A DNA stretch of 8,421 nt from Dehalococcoidia bacterium (GCA_030691775.1 JAUYDN010000021.1:1-8421), one strand, 5' to 3'; positions 1-6,004 are shown, counted from the stretch's first letter. The notes: generated from the letters alone by a model not told the origin. Numbers and translations are program-made.

Positions 1-39
1 TAACAATTATTACGCCGAGCAGTAGATTACATCTTGTAG

Positions 40-100
40 GGTGGGTTAGTCCGGTTTCAAGGGGTGTCGGCTTTCAGATTTCGAGAGGACGTAACCCACC
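40..100. repeat. REP-like imperfect inverted repeat (GGTGGGTTA...TAACCCACC)
   Basis: The left arm GGTGGGTTAGTCC (40-52) pairs with the right arm GGACGTAACCCACC (87-100), with a single bulged base, around a loop of about 34 nt. Elements starting GTGGGTTA and ending TAACCCAC are common dispersed intergenic repeats in many bacteria. It lies downstream of the minus-strand archaellin-like gene, so its transcript could fold at the 3' end of that mRNA. No T-tract follows on the minus strand, so I do not call it a terminator. Confidence 0.6.
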
Positions 101-182
101 ACAAATCGTCTTATGCAAACATGTTTATGCTCTGAGTAGTAGTTGGCAGTTGGTAATTGGAGCGGGGTTAAGGGCAGTGGGA

Positions 183-758
183 TTAACGCAGGTCCATTAC
201 TTGTTGCAGTGTGCTGGGCAACTGCCGTTTTATCTTGATGGCGCCGCCGGTAGGCGGCATTACCTGGATGGTGAAATTTTCGTAAGCGGTGACATTGGCG
301 GAATCGGGGATGGTTACGGTAACGCGGAACTGCTCATCCAGCTCCATAATGTTGCTGATGCCGCGTTCCAGGCTATCGCTGGCAAGTGTAATCGTGGCAC
401 TGCACCCCTCGTAATGCGAATCATTATCCCAGAAATTTATGACGATGGCGCTCACATCCACCTTCTCCGTGGGGATTGCCAGTCCCAGGAAAAACTGGAC
501 GAATTCGAGCTCGGTCTCGTTCGGACTCAGGCCGAGGACGTAACTGGATACCTCCAGGGTATTGCTCGACTTGGTCAGACCTTTATAGACCGTCTCTTTA
601 GCTTTTTCCGATGAAAAGATACCCGCAGAGAGGACGCTATAGGATAACACCGAAGCTACGGTGACAAAAGCGATGAGGATGATTGCGGTGGTTACCCCGG
701 TCATCCCTCTTTCCCGGATATGAAAATACCGTAAGATAGCAAAGAGTTTGCTCTTCAT
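183..758 (-). CDS. Archaellin-like (archaeal flagellin family) filament protein
   Basis: This 191-residue protein starts with a basic leader ending RERG (residues 15-18), followed by MTGVTTAIILIAFVTVAS. That is the class III (type IV prepilin-like) signal of archaellins: a prepilin peptidase would cut after Gly18, leaving a hydrophobic N-terminal helix of about 25 residues that packs in the filament core. The following stretch, FSSEKAKETVYKGL (residues 48-61), is also typical of archaellins. The rest looks like a beta-rich outer domain with possible NxS/T sites (NVT, NFT). The length is normal for a small archaellin. The ATG at 758 gives the right leader length; a weak GAAAGG lies about 9 nt upstream. 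No prepilin peptidase, assembly ATPase or platform gene is in the window, so the gene stands alone here. A bacterial pseudopilin is the alternative, but the TAIxLIAFV pattern favours archaellin. Confidence 0.8.
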   Translation of the reverse strand: MKSKLFAILRYFHIRERGMTGVTTAIILIAFVTVASVLSYSVLSAGIFSSEKAKETVYKGLTKSSNTLEVSSYVLGLSPNETELEFVQFFLGLAIPTEKVDVSAIVINFWDNDSHYEGCSATITLASDSLERGISNIMELDEQFRVTVTIPDSANVTAYENFTIQVMPPTGGAIKIKRQLPSTLQQVMDLR

Positions 759-997
759 GCTCTGGTGCCTTTCCCGACTTTCCTAATTGTGACACTCCTT
801 GGAATCTCACAAAAGCACAAAAAGGATACCCCTGATGGGACGACGGGGACGGAAATCGTTGTTCGGGGGTGCAACCGGCTTGTGCAGAAGGGTTACAGAA
901 ATGAGACGGTGGGGTCATTACGTATCACGGGAACCATAGTGTCCGTATTTCCCCTGGTATTATCAGAGGCATCCGCGAAACTAAAACATATGCAGGA
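759..997. other. Non-coding stretch upstream of the archaellin-like gene
   Basis: Short open frames cross this region on both strands, but none has a recognisable domain, a good ribosome site or a believable composition. It should contain the promoter of the minus-strand archaellin-like gene, but I could not pick out a convincing -35/-10 pair. No riboswitch signature was recognised. Together with the repeat cluster that follows, it makes a gap of about 415 bases before the transposon. Confidence 0.5.
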
Positions 998-1100
998 AAA
1001 ACCCCCTTCAGTCCCCCTTTACGAAAGGGGGGAAATTGTATCCTCTCCCTTCGTAAAGAGCTTACCCCGTACTTGATACGGGGGAGATTGTGAGGGTTTT
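998..1100. repeat. Nested palindromic repeat element (two hairpins within outer arms)
   Basis: The outer arms AAAACCC (998-1004) and GGGTTTT (1094-1100) are complementary. Inside them lie two hairpins: CCCCCTTT/AAAGGGGG (1013-1020/1024-1031, loop ACG) and CCCCGTA/TACGGGG (1065-1071/1077-1083, loop CTTGA). The second hairpin and its flank (1056-1084) recur in inverted orientation at 6902-6930 with 25 of 29 bases identical. This looks like a small dispersed non-coding repeat, possibly MITE-like. It lacks coding capacity. Confidence 0.7.
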
Positions 1101-1138
1101 CAGTTGTTTCGCGGGAAGCTGGTATTATCATGGGGTGC

Positions 1139-1167
1139 TTGTGAACGGGCTTCAACATCTATAAAAT
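1139..1167 (+). promoter_or_regulatory. Possible original promoter of the DUF438 operon, now cut off
   Basis: TTGTGA (1139-1144), a 17-nt spacer and TAAAAT (1162-1167) give a fair sigma70-type promoter facing right. If the transposon and one target copy are removed, this promoter lies just upstream of a leader of roughly 50 nt that ends at the DUF438 ribosome site. The -35 matches consensus at only 4 of 6 bases, so this is inference. Confidence 0.4.
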
Positions 1168-1173
1168 AAGTTT
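1166..1173. repeat. Left target-site duplication ATAAGTTT
   Basis: ATAAGTTT directly abuts the left inverted repeat and is repeated exactly at 3081-3088, abutting the right one. Eight base pairs is the duplication length known for the IS1595 family. The match does not extend on either side. Confidence 0.9.
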
Positions 1174-1198
1174 GGTAATTATCCCTTGACAACACGTA
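1174..1198. repeat. Left terminal inverted repeat (IRL)
   Basis: The repeat begins GGTAATTATCCC and ends CACGTA. Against the reverse complement of 3056-3080 it matches at 18 of 25 positions without gaps. The best-conserved blocks are TATCCC and CACGTA. It contains the TTGACA -35 box of the transposase promoter (1186-1191). Confidence 0.85.
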
Positions 1199-1214
1199 GA
1201 TTTAGTGTTATAGT
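1186..1214 (+). promoter_or_regulatory. Transposase promoter, -35 inside the IRL
   Basis: A perfect TTGACA (1186-1191), a 17-nt spacer and TATAGT (1209-1214) lie upstream of the transposase ATG. The -35 box is inside the left inverted repeat, so transposase binding at the end would be expected to compete with RNA polymerase, a form of self-control. The predicted leader is about 25 nt and carries a GGAG ribosome site. Confidence 0.75.
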
Positions 1215-1245
1215 GTAGATAGGAATTGAGATTGGAGAATAAGCG

Positions 1246-2124
1246 ATGAAAACCTACACTATAAAAGATTTTGAGAAACAGTTTCCTAATGACGATGCTT
1301 GCCTTGAATTCCTTAAACAAGCACGTTTCCCTAAAGGGGTTTATTGCCAGAGGTGCCAGAAGATTACTACCCATTACAGAATCCCTAGCCGTAAAGTCTA
1401 CTCTTGTGAGTTTTGCGGTTCGCATATATCCCCTACGGCTGGCACTATCTTTCACAAATCTGATACTCCGCTCCGTTCTTGGTTTCACGCTATGTTCCTT
1501 ATGTCTTCTACTAAAACTGGTATCTCCGCTAAACAACTTCAAAGAGAATTGGGTGTCACCTACAAAACAGCGTGGCGTATGTTTAACGAGGTTCGTAAAC
1601 TTATGTCCGAAAGTGTTAATCCACTTACCGGACAAGTTGAAGTTGACGAAACGTACATCGGTGGTAAACGGCAAGGCAAACGTGGGCGTGGTGCTTCTGG
1701 TAAATCGGTTGTTATGGGTATGGTTGAACGCAACGGAAACGCCATCGCAAGGGTAGTTCCCGATGTCAAAGCCAGAACTCTGCTCCCGATGATTGAACGG
1801 AACGTTGCCAAAGAGAATAAAACCGTTGTCTTTACCGATGAGCTTCATGGCTATAATCAGGTTGAAAGGCTTGGTTACGCTCACGAGATTGTCCAGCATT
1901 CCGCTAAACAGTATGTTCGTGGCGTTGCCCACGTAAATACTGTGGAATCGCTCTGGAGCACAATCAAACGTGGTATTGACGGCGTTAATCACTCGGTTAG
2001 CCCTCTTTACCTTCAGTCTTATCTTGACTCTTACGTTTACCGTTACAACCATCGGAAGGATGAGCAACCGATGTTCCAGTCTCTTTTGAATCAGATTTCT
2101 TTATTGGCTGAGCGGCCTTCTTAA
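1246..2124 (+). CDS. IS1595-family transposase
   Basis: The 292-residue protein has the usual IS1595 (ISXO2-like) layout. An N-terminal zinc ribbon has Cys34-x2-Cys37 and Cys54-x2-Cys57. A short helical region (about 75-120) with GISAKQLQRELGVTYKTAW resembles a DNA-binding helix-turn-helix. The catalytic DDE domain starts at VEVDETYIGGK, with probable metal ligands Asp134, Asp198 (VFTDELHGY) and Glu234 (HVNTVESLWSTIKRG). Length is normal and the frame is unbroken, so the enzyme is probably active and cuts and joins the element ends in the nucleoid. The ATG at 1246 follows a GGAG site at 1234-1237. It converges on the DUF3800 gene with 43 bp between stop codons. Confidence 0.95.
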   Translation: MKTYTIKDFEKQFPNDDACLEFLKQARFPKGVYCQRCQKITTHYRIPSRKVYSCEFCGSHISPTAGTIFHKSDTPLRSWFHAMFLMSSTKTGISAKQLQRELGVTYKTAWRMFNEVRKLMSESVNPLTGQVEVDETYIGGKRQGKRGRGASGKSVVMGMVERNGNAIARVVPDVKARTLLPMIERNVAKENKTVVFTDELHGYNQVERLGYAHEIVQHSAKQYVRGVAHVNTVESLWSTIKRGIDGVNHSVSPLYLQSYLDSYVYRYNHRKDEQPMFQSLLNQISLLAERPS

Positions 2125-2147
2125 GAAGTGCCTCAAAGGTCTTTTTT
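2114..2147 (+). terminator. Possible weak terminator after the transposase gene
   Basis: GGCC-TTC and GAAG-GCC arms (2114-2120/2125-2132, one bulged T, loop TTAA) form a hairpin over the stop codon. A run of six T (2142-2147) follows after about nine bases. The gap between stem and T-run is longer than in a standard intrinsic terminator, so the call is weak. Confidence 0.3.
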
Positions 2148-2167
2148 GTTAAATTGGGTTTCATTTT

Positions 2168-3040
2168 TTACAAACTCCGAAGTGATGGTGCTGCATATTG
2201 ATAGAATAGGTCATGTGCTGGTTTGCGCCTAGATTTCATATAGATATTTGAGCTGGGAATTATGAGTTGACGGAACTTTGTCATCCAACCATCTAATCGT
2301 GTTTCTTCGTCGGTGTACGCAGGGATTGACAATCCCTCTTTTATCTCAGCGTAACGTCTCAAAAAGAAAGCTAGGAAGTCAGCAACCTGCAAAAGTCCTA
2401 TATCCTTAGAATCAGAAAAATGTGGCACATCTATTATTTGGTCTAGAGCAGACTGTTTCGTTTTCTTGGCATAATAATCCTCGCTCCATGCTGGAGGGTT
2501 CTTGATTAGCTCAATAAATTGGGATTCGTCCTGCGAGCGATTGTCAAATGTTAGAAGGGTATAACCTTTAGGGACTTGCTCTGGTTGCGAATATTTCTGA
2601 ATTGCTAAAGTGATATGAAAACCCAGAAATTGCCAAACAGAATTGATTTCGATTGGAATAATTTGAGTTCCCTTTCCTACATTAAAGGAATTTTTGACTA
2701 TAGACGAATATACAACGGAGTGTTTTCTTTGGATAAGCCAATCAAAGATGGACTCAATTACATTAGCCCTTTGAACCCCATCAAGGTTTCTCCATACCCC
2801 GTTACCTGGATAGAACTCTGAGGTTTTTAGCTCAATAATTGTCCTGTGGGTGATATCACTGAGAGTTGCCAGTAATTCTTGCCAATCTTTCTTCGTGAGA
2901 CGCATCCGACCCGCATCAACAATAATGCCTACCATAGTAGCTATTGGTTCTTGCGCCATCCCACTCTCATCTGAATAGCAGAAATTCACTCCGCCTTCCT
3001 CTAATAGCCGTTTGGGTGTGGTATAATTTTCAATAACCAT
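2168..3040 (-). CDS. DUF3800 domain protein, transposon passenger
   Basis: The 290-residue protein has the marks of the DUF3800 family: an N-terminal YSDESG motif (Asp24, Glu25), a middle ELKTSEFYPGNGVW block (70-83), LTFDNRS (163-169) and a C-terminal SKDIGLLQVADFLAFFLRR segment (211-229) with Asp221. The spaced acidic residues suggest a metal-dependent, RNase H-like or nuclease-like fold, but the biochemical role of this family is not settled. DUF3800 genes often occur on mobile elements and near phage-related genes. There is no signal peptide or membrane segment, so it should be cytoplasmic. The ATG at 3040 has an AGGAG site 9 nt upstream (3050-3054 on the complement). It lies wholly inside the inverted repeats of the IS1595 element, which argues it moves as cargo. 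It is not homologous to the transposase. Confidence 0.8.
   Translation of the reverse strand: MVIENYTTPKRLLEEGGVNFCYSDESGMAQEPIATMVGIIVDAGRMRLTKKDWQELLATLSDITHRTIIELKTSEFYPGNGVWRNLDGVQRANVIESIFDWLIQRKHSVVYSSIVKNSFNVGKGTQIIPIEINSVWQFLGFHITLAIQKYSQPEQVPKGYTLLTFDNRSQDESQFIELIKNPPAWSEDYYAKKTKQSALDQIIDVPHFSDSKDIGLLQVADFLAFFLRRYAEIKEGLSIPAYTDEETRLDGWMTKFRQLIIPSSNIYMKSRRKPAHDLFYQYAAPSLRSL
3019..3027 (+). promoter_or_regulatory. Possible outward extended -10 promoter (TGGTATAAT)
   Basis: TGG followed by a perfect TATAAT (3022-3027) is an extended -10 element pointing right, out of the transposon and toward the DUF438 operon. There is no good -35 at 17 nt. It overlaps the start region of the oppositely oriented DUF3800 gene, so the match may be chance. 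Confidence 0.3.
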
Positions 3041-3055
3041 TATAACACACTCCTA

Positions 3056-3080
3056 TACGTGCCGTAAGGGGATAGTTGCG
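3056..3080. repeat. Right terminal inverted repeat (IRR)
   Basis: The reverse complement begins CGCAACTATCCCC and ends GGCACGTA, matching the left end at 18 of 25 positions. The TTGACA found in the left end is not kept here. The repeat sits just upstream of the DUF3800 ribosome site and so lies in that gene's 5' region. Confidence 0.85.
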
Positions 3081-3088
3081 ATAAGTTT
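3081..3088. repeat. Right target-site duplication ATAAGTTT
   Basis: An exact copy of 1166-1173, directly abutting the right inverted repeat. It marks the insertion junction 49 bp upstream of the DUF438 start codon. Confidence 0.9.
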
Positions 3089-3136
3089 TAACAGCCACCC
3101 GTACCGACCCTAAAAAGAACTGAGGAGGAATGACCG

Positions 3137-4360
3137 ATGAACGCGGAAACCAGCCGTAAAGAAAAAACTGCGATTATGAAGGATATTATTCTAAAATTAC
3201 ACGGAGGTCTGTCTGCGGAAGCCGCCAGAGAAAGGTTTGAAAAGGAGGTTGGCGTTATCAGCTCCACGGAGATAGCCCAACTGGAACAGACGTTGATTGA
3301 TGAGGGACTTGCCCCGGAAGAAATCAAGCAGTTCTGCAATGTACATGCCCTGATATTTCAATCGGCGCTGGAAAAAGTCGCCGCCGAAGAGACGTCTCCT
3401 TCACATCCGGTGTATCTTTTCAAGCTGGAAAACCGGGAGATTGAAAAGCTGACCGCGTTACTCAGGCAACTGGCAACGGTAACCGGTATGCCGGATGTGG
3501 AAAACATGAGGAAAAATATAGGTCAACACCTGGGAACTTTAAAAGGCATCGATACCCATTACGAGCGTAAAGAGCAGCTCCTTTTCCCGTTCCTGGAGAA
3601 AAAAGGCTTTATGGGACCTTCCAAGGTGATGTGGGGTAAAGATAATGAAGTGCGCGATTTGCTCCGGACAGCAGTGGACAAACTGGTGGCGGTAAAATCA
3701 GATGAAGACTTTAAAGGCTATGTGTCAAAGCACCTGAACCCCTTAATCGAAGAGGTCGACGGCATGATTTTCAAGGAAGAGAATATCCTGTTCCCCACCG
3801 CTCTGGAGAAACTCGCTGCCAGCGATTGGGTGGATATTCTTAAAGAAAGCGATGACGTGGGTTACGTGTTTATCGAACGCCCGAAGGAGACGGCGGCGCT
3901 CATACGGGAACTCCAGTCCGCCCTGATGGAAGAACCGGTGGTCCGGGATGATGCCATTACTTTTCCCACTGGCGCTATCCGTCTAAAGGAGATAATGGCG
4001 ATGCTGGATGCATTGCCCGTAGATATCACATTTGTGGATAAAGATGACACCGTCCGGTATTTCTCCCAGGGTAAAAGCCGTGTCTTCCGCCGCACCAGGT
4101 CTGTTATCGGGCGGCAGGTCCAGAACTGCCATCCGCCGCAGAGCCTGGACGTGGTAAACAAGATATTGACCTCGTTTAAAAACGGTGAAAAGGACTCTTA
4201 TGACTTCTGGATTAACTACCGCGACCGGTTCGTATATATTAGATATTTCGCTTTGAGAGATAAGGAACGTAATTACGTGGGGACAATGGAGGTCACCCAG
4301 GAAATCACGGAAATCAAGAAACTCGAGGGGGAGAGGAGGTTGCTGGATGAAGGAGCTTGA
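3137..4360 (+). CDS. DUF438-hemerythrin-PAS sensor-like protein
   Basis: The 407-residue soluble protein has three parts. Residues about 12-80 are the helical DUF438 domain (MKDIILKLHGGLSAEAARERFE). Residues about 88-235 are a hemerythrin/HHE-like bundle with His90, His131, the HYERKEQLLFPFLEKKG motif (141-157) and a second HLNP...EENILFP block, able to hold a di-iron centre. Residues about 283-395 are a PAS domain (LPVDITFVDKDDTVRYFSQG). This architecture is recurrent in anaerobes and is generally taken to sense oxygen, nitric oxide or redox state, or to help iron-centre repair; the true function is not established. There is no output domain. A strong AGGAGGA (3123-3129) 7 nt before the ATG fixes the start. 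It overlaps the next gene by 14 nt. The transposon ends 56 bp upstream, so its expression may be altered. Confidence 0.9.
   Translation: MNAETSRKEKTAIMKDIILKLHGGLSAEAARERFEKEVGVISSTEIAQLEQTLIDEGLAPEEIKQFCNVHALIFQSALEKVAAEETSPSHPVYLFKLENREIEKLTALLRQLATVTGMPDVENMRKNIGQHLGTLKGIDTHYERKEQLLFPFLEKKGFMGPSKVMWGKDNEVRDLLRTAVDKLVAVKSDEDFKGYVSKHLNPLIEEVDGMIFKEENILFPTALEKLAASDWVDILKESDDVGYVFIERPKETAALIRELQSALMEEPVVRDDAITFPTGAIRLKEIMAMLDALPVDITFVDKDDTVRYFSQGKSRVFRRTRSVIGRQVQNCHPPQSLDVVNKILTSFKNGEKDSYDFWINYRDRFVYIRYFALRDKERNYVGTMEVTQEITEIKKLEGERRLLDEGA
4334..4339 (+). promoter_or_regulatory. Ribosome binding site deciding the DUF1858 start
   Basis: A perfect AGGAGG lies 7 nt before the ATG at 4347, inside the last codons of the DUF438 gene. 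It shows that the short overlapping downstream gene is real and translated independently. Confidence 0.85.
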
Positions 4361-4580
4361 CCTGCATAAAAGCGTTTACCAGCTCACCGAAGAATATCCG
4401 GAGCTTATCGGGATACTCAAGGAGATGGGCTTCGCGGGTGTGGCGAATCCGGTAGTAAGGAACACTTTGGGCAGGGCGATGACGATACCCGGTGGCTGTC
4501 AGAGGCAGGGCAAGGACCTGAATGAGGTGCTCAAGACCATGGCAAAGAAGGGTTTCTCCGTGCGTCCTGAACCGGCTTGA
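4347..4580 (+). CDS. DUF1858 domain small protein
   Basis: This 77-residue protein fits the DUF1858 fold throughout: LHKSVYQLTEEYPELIGILKEMGF (residues 5-28), then NPVVRNTLGRAMTIPGGC, and a C-terminal helix DLNEVLKTMAKKGF. Many DUF1858 proteins carry a CxxC-like pair after the GF turn; here that turn reads GFAGVANP, and the single cysteine is Cys51 in PGGC. A cysteine-based redox or metal role is therefore less obvious than in other members. DUF1858 proteins repeatedly pair with DUF438-hemerythrin proteins, so the two probably act together, perhaps as partner and sensor; that is inference. The start overlaps the upstream gene by 14 nt and has its own AGGAGG, indicating translational coupling. 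There is no signal peptide or membrane segment. Confidence 0.88.
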   Translation: MKELDLHKSVYQLTEEYPELIGILKEMGFAGVANPVVRNTLGRAMTIPGGCQRQGKDLNEVLKTMAKKGFSVRPEPA

Positions 4581-4612
4581 TATCCAATCGTAACAGAGGA
4601 TTATTCCATATT

Positions 4613-4710
4613 GCATTCAAGATGACAGACCAGTATGTAGTGGACTCACAGGCAGGGACGCCTGTGCCACCTTTGTTATGCCATCTTAATAGCTAATGCG
4701 AATAAGCATT
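4613..4710. repeat. Nested inverted repeat between convergent genes
   Basis: A central perfect hairpin, CACAGGC/GCCTGTG (4647-4653/4660-4666, loop AGGGAC), sits inside AAGATG/CATCTT (4619-4624/4682-4687) and GCATT/AATGC (4613-4617/4695-4699). A further GCATT at 4706-4710 could pair with the same AATGC. The arms are collinear and nested, as in a small mobile repeat or a two-way transcription stop between the convergent DUF1858 and ligase-like genes. No T-run follows the core hairpin on either strand, so a repeat is preferred. Confidence 0.5.
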
Positions 4711-4723
4711 GAATATTAACCCT

Positions 4724-6004
4724 TCAATCCCACTTGCGCTCATCGAGGATTTTCGGGGATTTTTCCGGTATTGTGCCTGCGGGAACAAACTCAAGGCGGT
4801 CTATTTTCACACGGCAGATATTCTGAAAGCGGTCGTTTAGTTCCTGTGTTATGCGCTCACGGTCGGCTTTTTCATCTTTCAACTCGGCACGCAATGTCAG
4901 TTCGTCTCTCTGCCCTACCCGTGTTACCGCAAGCTGGAAACGAACCACGGTTCCGTGACCTGCTATCGCCTCTTCCGCCTGCCGCGCCACGACAAACATT
5001 CCCCGCACCTTTACCGCGTCTCCCGTCCTGCCGAGTATGCCGGTCAGGCGGTGTGCCGTCCGTCCGCAGGGGCATTCCTCTGTGGATATGGAAGATAAAT
5101 CACCCGTGCCGAATCTAATCAATCCCCATGCCTTGTTGTGCACTGGTGTGACCACAATCTCGCCAACCTCGCCGGGGGGCAGCTGTTTGCCGGTTCGGGA
5201 ATCGATAATCTCCACGACGTAGTCATCCATCAGGTGCATACCGTTCTTCCGCTCGCATTCGTAGGCGATGGCGCCGCCCGGCTCGGTAACTCCATAGGCT
5301 TGCCGCGTATCGATACCGTAGTCTTGCTCCAGGGTTTTCCTTACCGATGGCGCCAGCATCTCACCGGTGAACCAGGCTTTCTTCACGGCGAAGTCCCTGC
5401 GCCAGTTCAAACCCAGCTCCTCGGCACGCTTGATGACGGTCATCAGGAAAGAAGGCGTGCCCACGAAACCCGTAACTTTAAGGTCGCGCATTGCCTGCAC
5501 CTGGATATCGGTGTTACCCACACCCGTGACTACCACCGTAGCACCGCAGTGCCGCAATGCCTCGTGGAAGAGCATGCCTGCCGGTGACAGGTGGTAGGTG
5601 AATGTATTCACCACCACATCGCCTTTTCTGAATCCGGCCGCCCAGAAAGCGCGGGCAAACCACTCAATGCCCGAGGAGTGTAGAGGCTCGTAGATGGGAC
5701 CCGGTGAGATGAACACCCGCTCCACGTCCTCCGGCTTGATAGCAAGAAAACCACCATAGGGCGGTAGAGATTTCTGCAATTCAATTAAATCTGTCTTGCG
5801 GGTGACGGGAAGTTTCTCCAGGTCTCCGATTGTGCGGATGGCAGAAGGTCTGACGCGCGACCTGTCCATGATTGCGCGCGTGGCGGGGGCTTCACGGTAA
5901 GCACGGGAGATAGCGCTCCGCAGTCTGCGCTCCAGGACGAGCGTCCTGACCTCCTGTACAATTGTCTCCTGACGGTCGAAGTAAGTCCGGTACTTCACAG
6001 CCAT
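4724..6004 (-). CDS. Phenylacetate-CoA ligase-like adenylate-forming enzyme (PaaK family)
   Basis: The 426 residues match the size and motif order of PaaK/coenzyme F390 synthetase-type enzymes, which join a carboxylic acid to CoA through an acyl-adenylate. Visible motifs are FVGTPSF (180-186), AYGVTEPGG (236-244), RFGTGDL (297-303), the CPCGRT segment (311-316) and GRTGDAVKVRGMFV (325-338), which leads into the C-terminal lid domain. The usual SGTTGxP phosphate loop is not kept: the equivalent place reads SPGPIYEPLHSSG (100-112), so normal ATP use is uncertain. It overlaps the end of livF by 10 nt and has AAGAGG 8 nt before its ATG, so the two are co-transcribed. Pairing with a LivF ATPase suggests coupling of uptake to CoA activation of an organic acid; the substrate cannot be read from the sequence. 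Confidence 0.85.
   Translation of the reverse strand: MAVKYRTYFDRQETIVQEVRTLVLERRLRSAISRAYREAPATRAIMDRSRVRPSAIRTIGDLEKLPVTRKTDLIELQKSLPPYGGFLAIKPEDVERVFISPGPIYEPLHSSGIEWFARAFWAAGFRKGDVVVNTFTYHLSPAGMLFHEALRHCGATVVVTGVGNTDIQVQAMRDLKVTGFVGTPSFLMTVIKRAEELGLNWRRDFAVKKAWFTGEMLAPSVRKTLEQDYGIDTRQAYGVTEPGGAIAYECERKNGMHLMDDYVVEIIDSRTGKQLPPGEVGEIVVTPVHNKAWGLIRFGTGDLSSISTEECPCGRTAHRLTGILGRTGDAVKVRGMFVVARQAEEAIAGHGTVVRFQLAVTRVGQRDELTLRAELKDEKADRERITQELNDRFQNICRVKIDRLEFVPAGTIPEKSPKILDERKWD

Larger units (their letters stand above)
1174..3080 (+). mobile_element. Complete IS1595-family transposon with DUF3800 passenger gene
   Basis: The element is 1907 bp. It is bounded by imperfect 25-bp inverted repeats (1174-1198 and 3056-3080, 18 of 25 positions matching) and by perfect 8-bp direct repeats ATAAGTTT outside them. 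It carries an IS1595-type DDE transposase gene (1246-2124, +) and, convergent to it, a DUF3800 gene (2168-3040, -). Members of this IS family are known to carry passenger genes. Both genes are intact and the target duplication is perfect, suggesting a recent insertion. The DUF3800 half looks more AT-rich than the chromosomal genes to the right. It landed between a possible promoter and the DUF438 operon. Confidence 0.88.

Noticed and set aside
150..614. Plus-strand open frame opposite the archaellin-like gene
   Set aside because: The minus-strand frame carries the class III signal and archaellin motif; the plus-strand product has none.
780..960. Riboswitch in the leader of the archaellin-like gene
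   Set aside because: Several G- and C-rich blocks could pair, but no conserved core of a known riboswitch class could be matched by eye.
998..1100. CRISPR array or intrinsic terminator
   Set aside because: The palindromes are not evenly spaced direct repeats with spacers, and no T-run follows the stems.
1159..2067. Open frame of about 300 codons on the minus strand opposite the transposase
   Set aside because: It is fully antisense to a clear IS1595 transposase, crosses the terminal repeat and has no recognisable domain.
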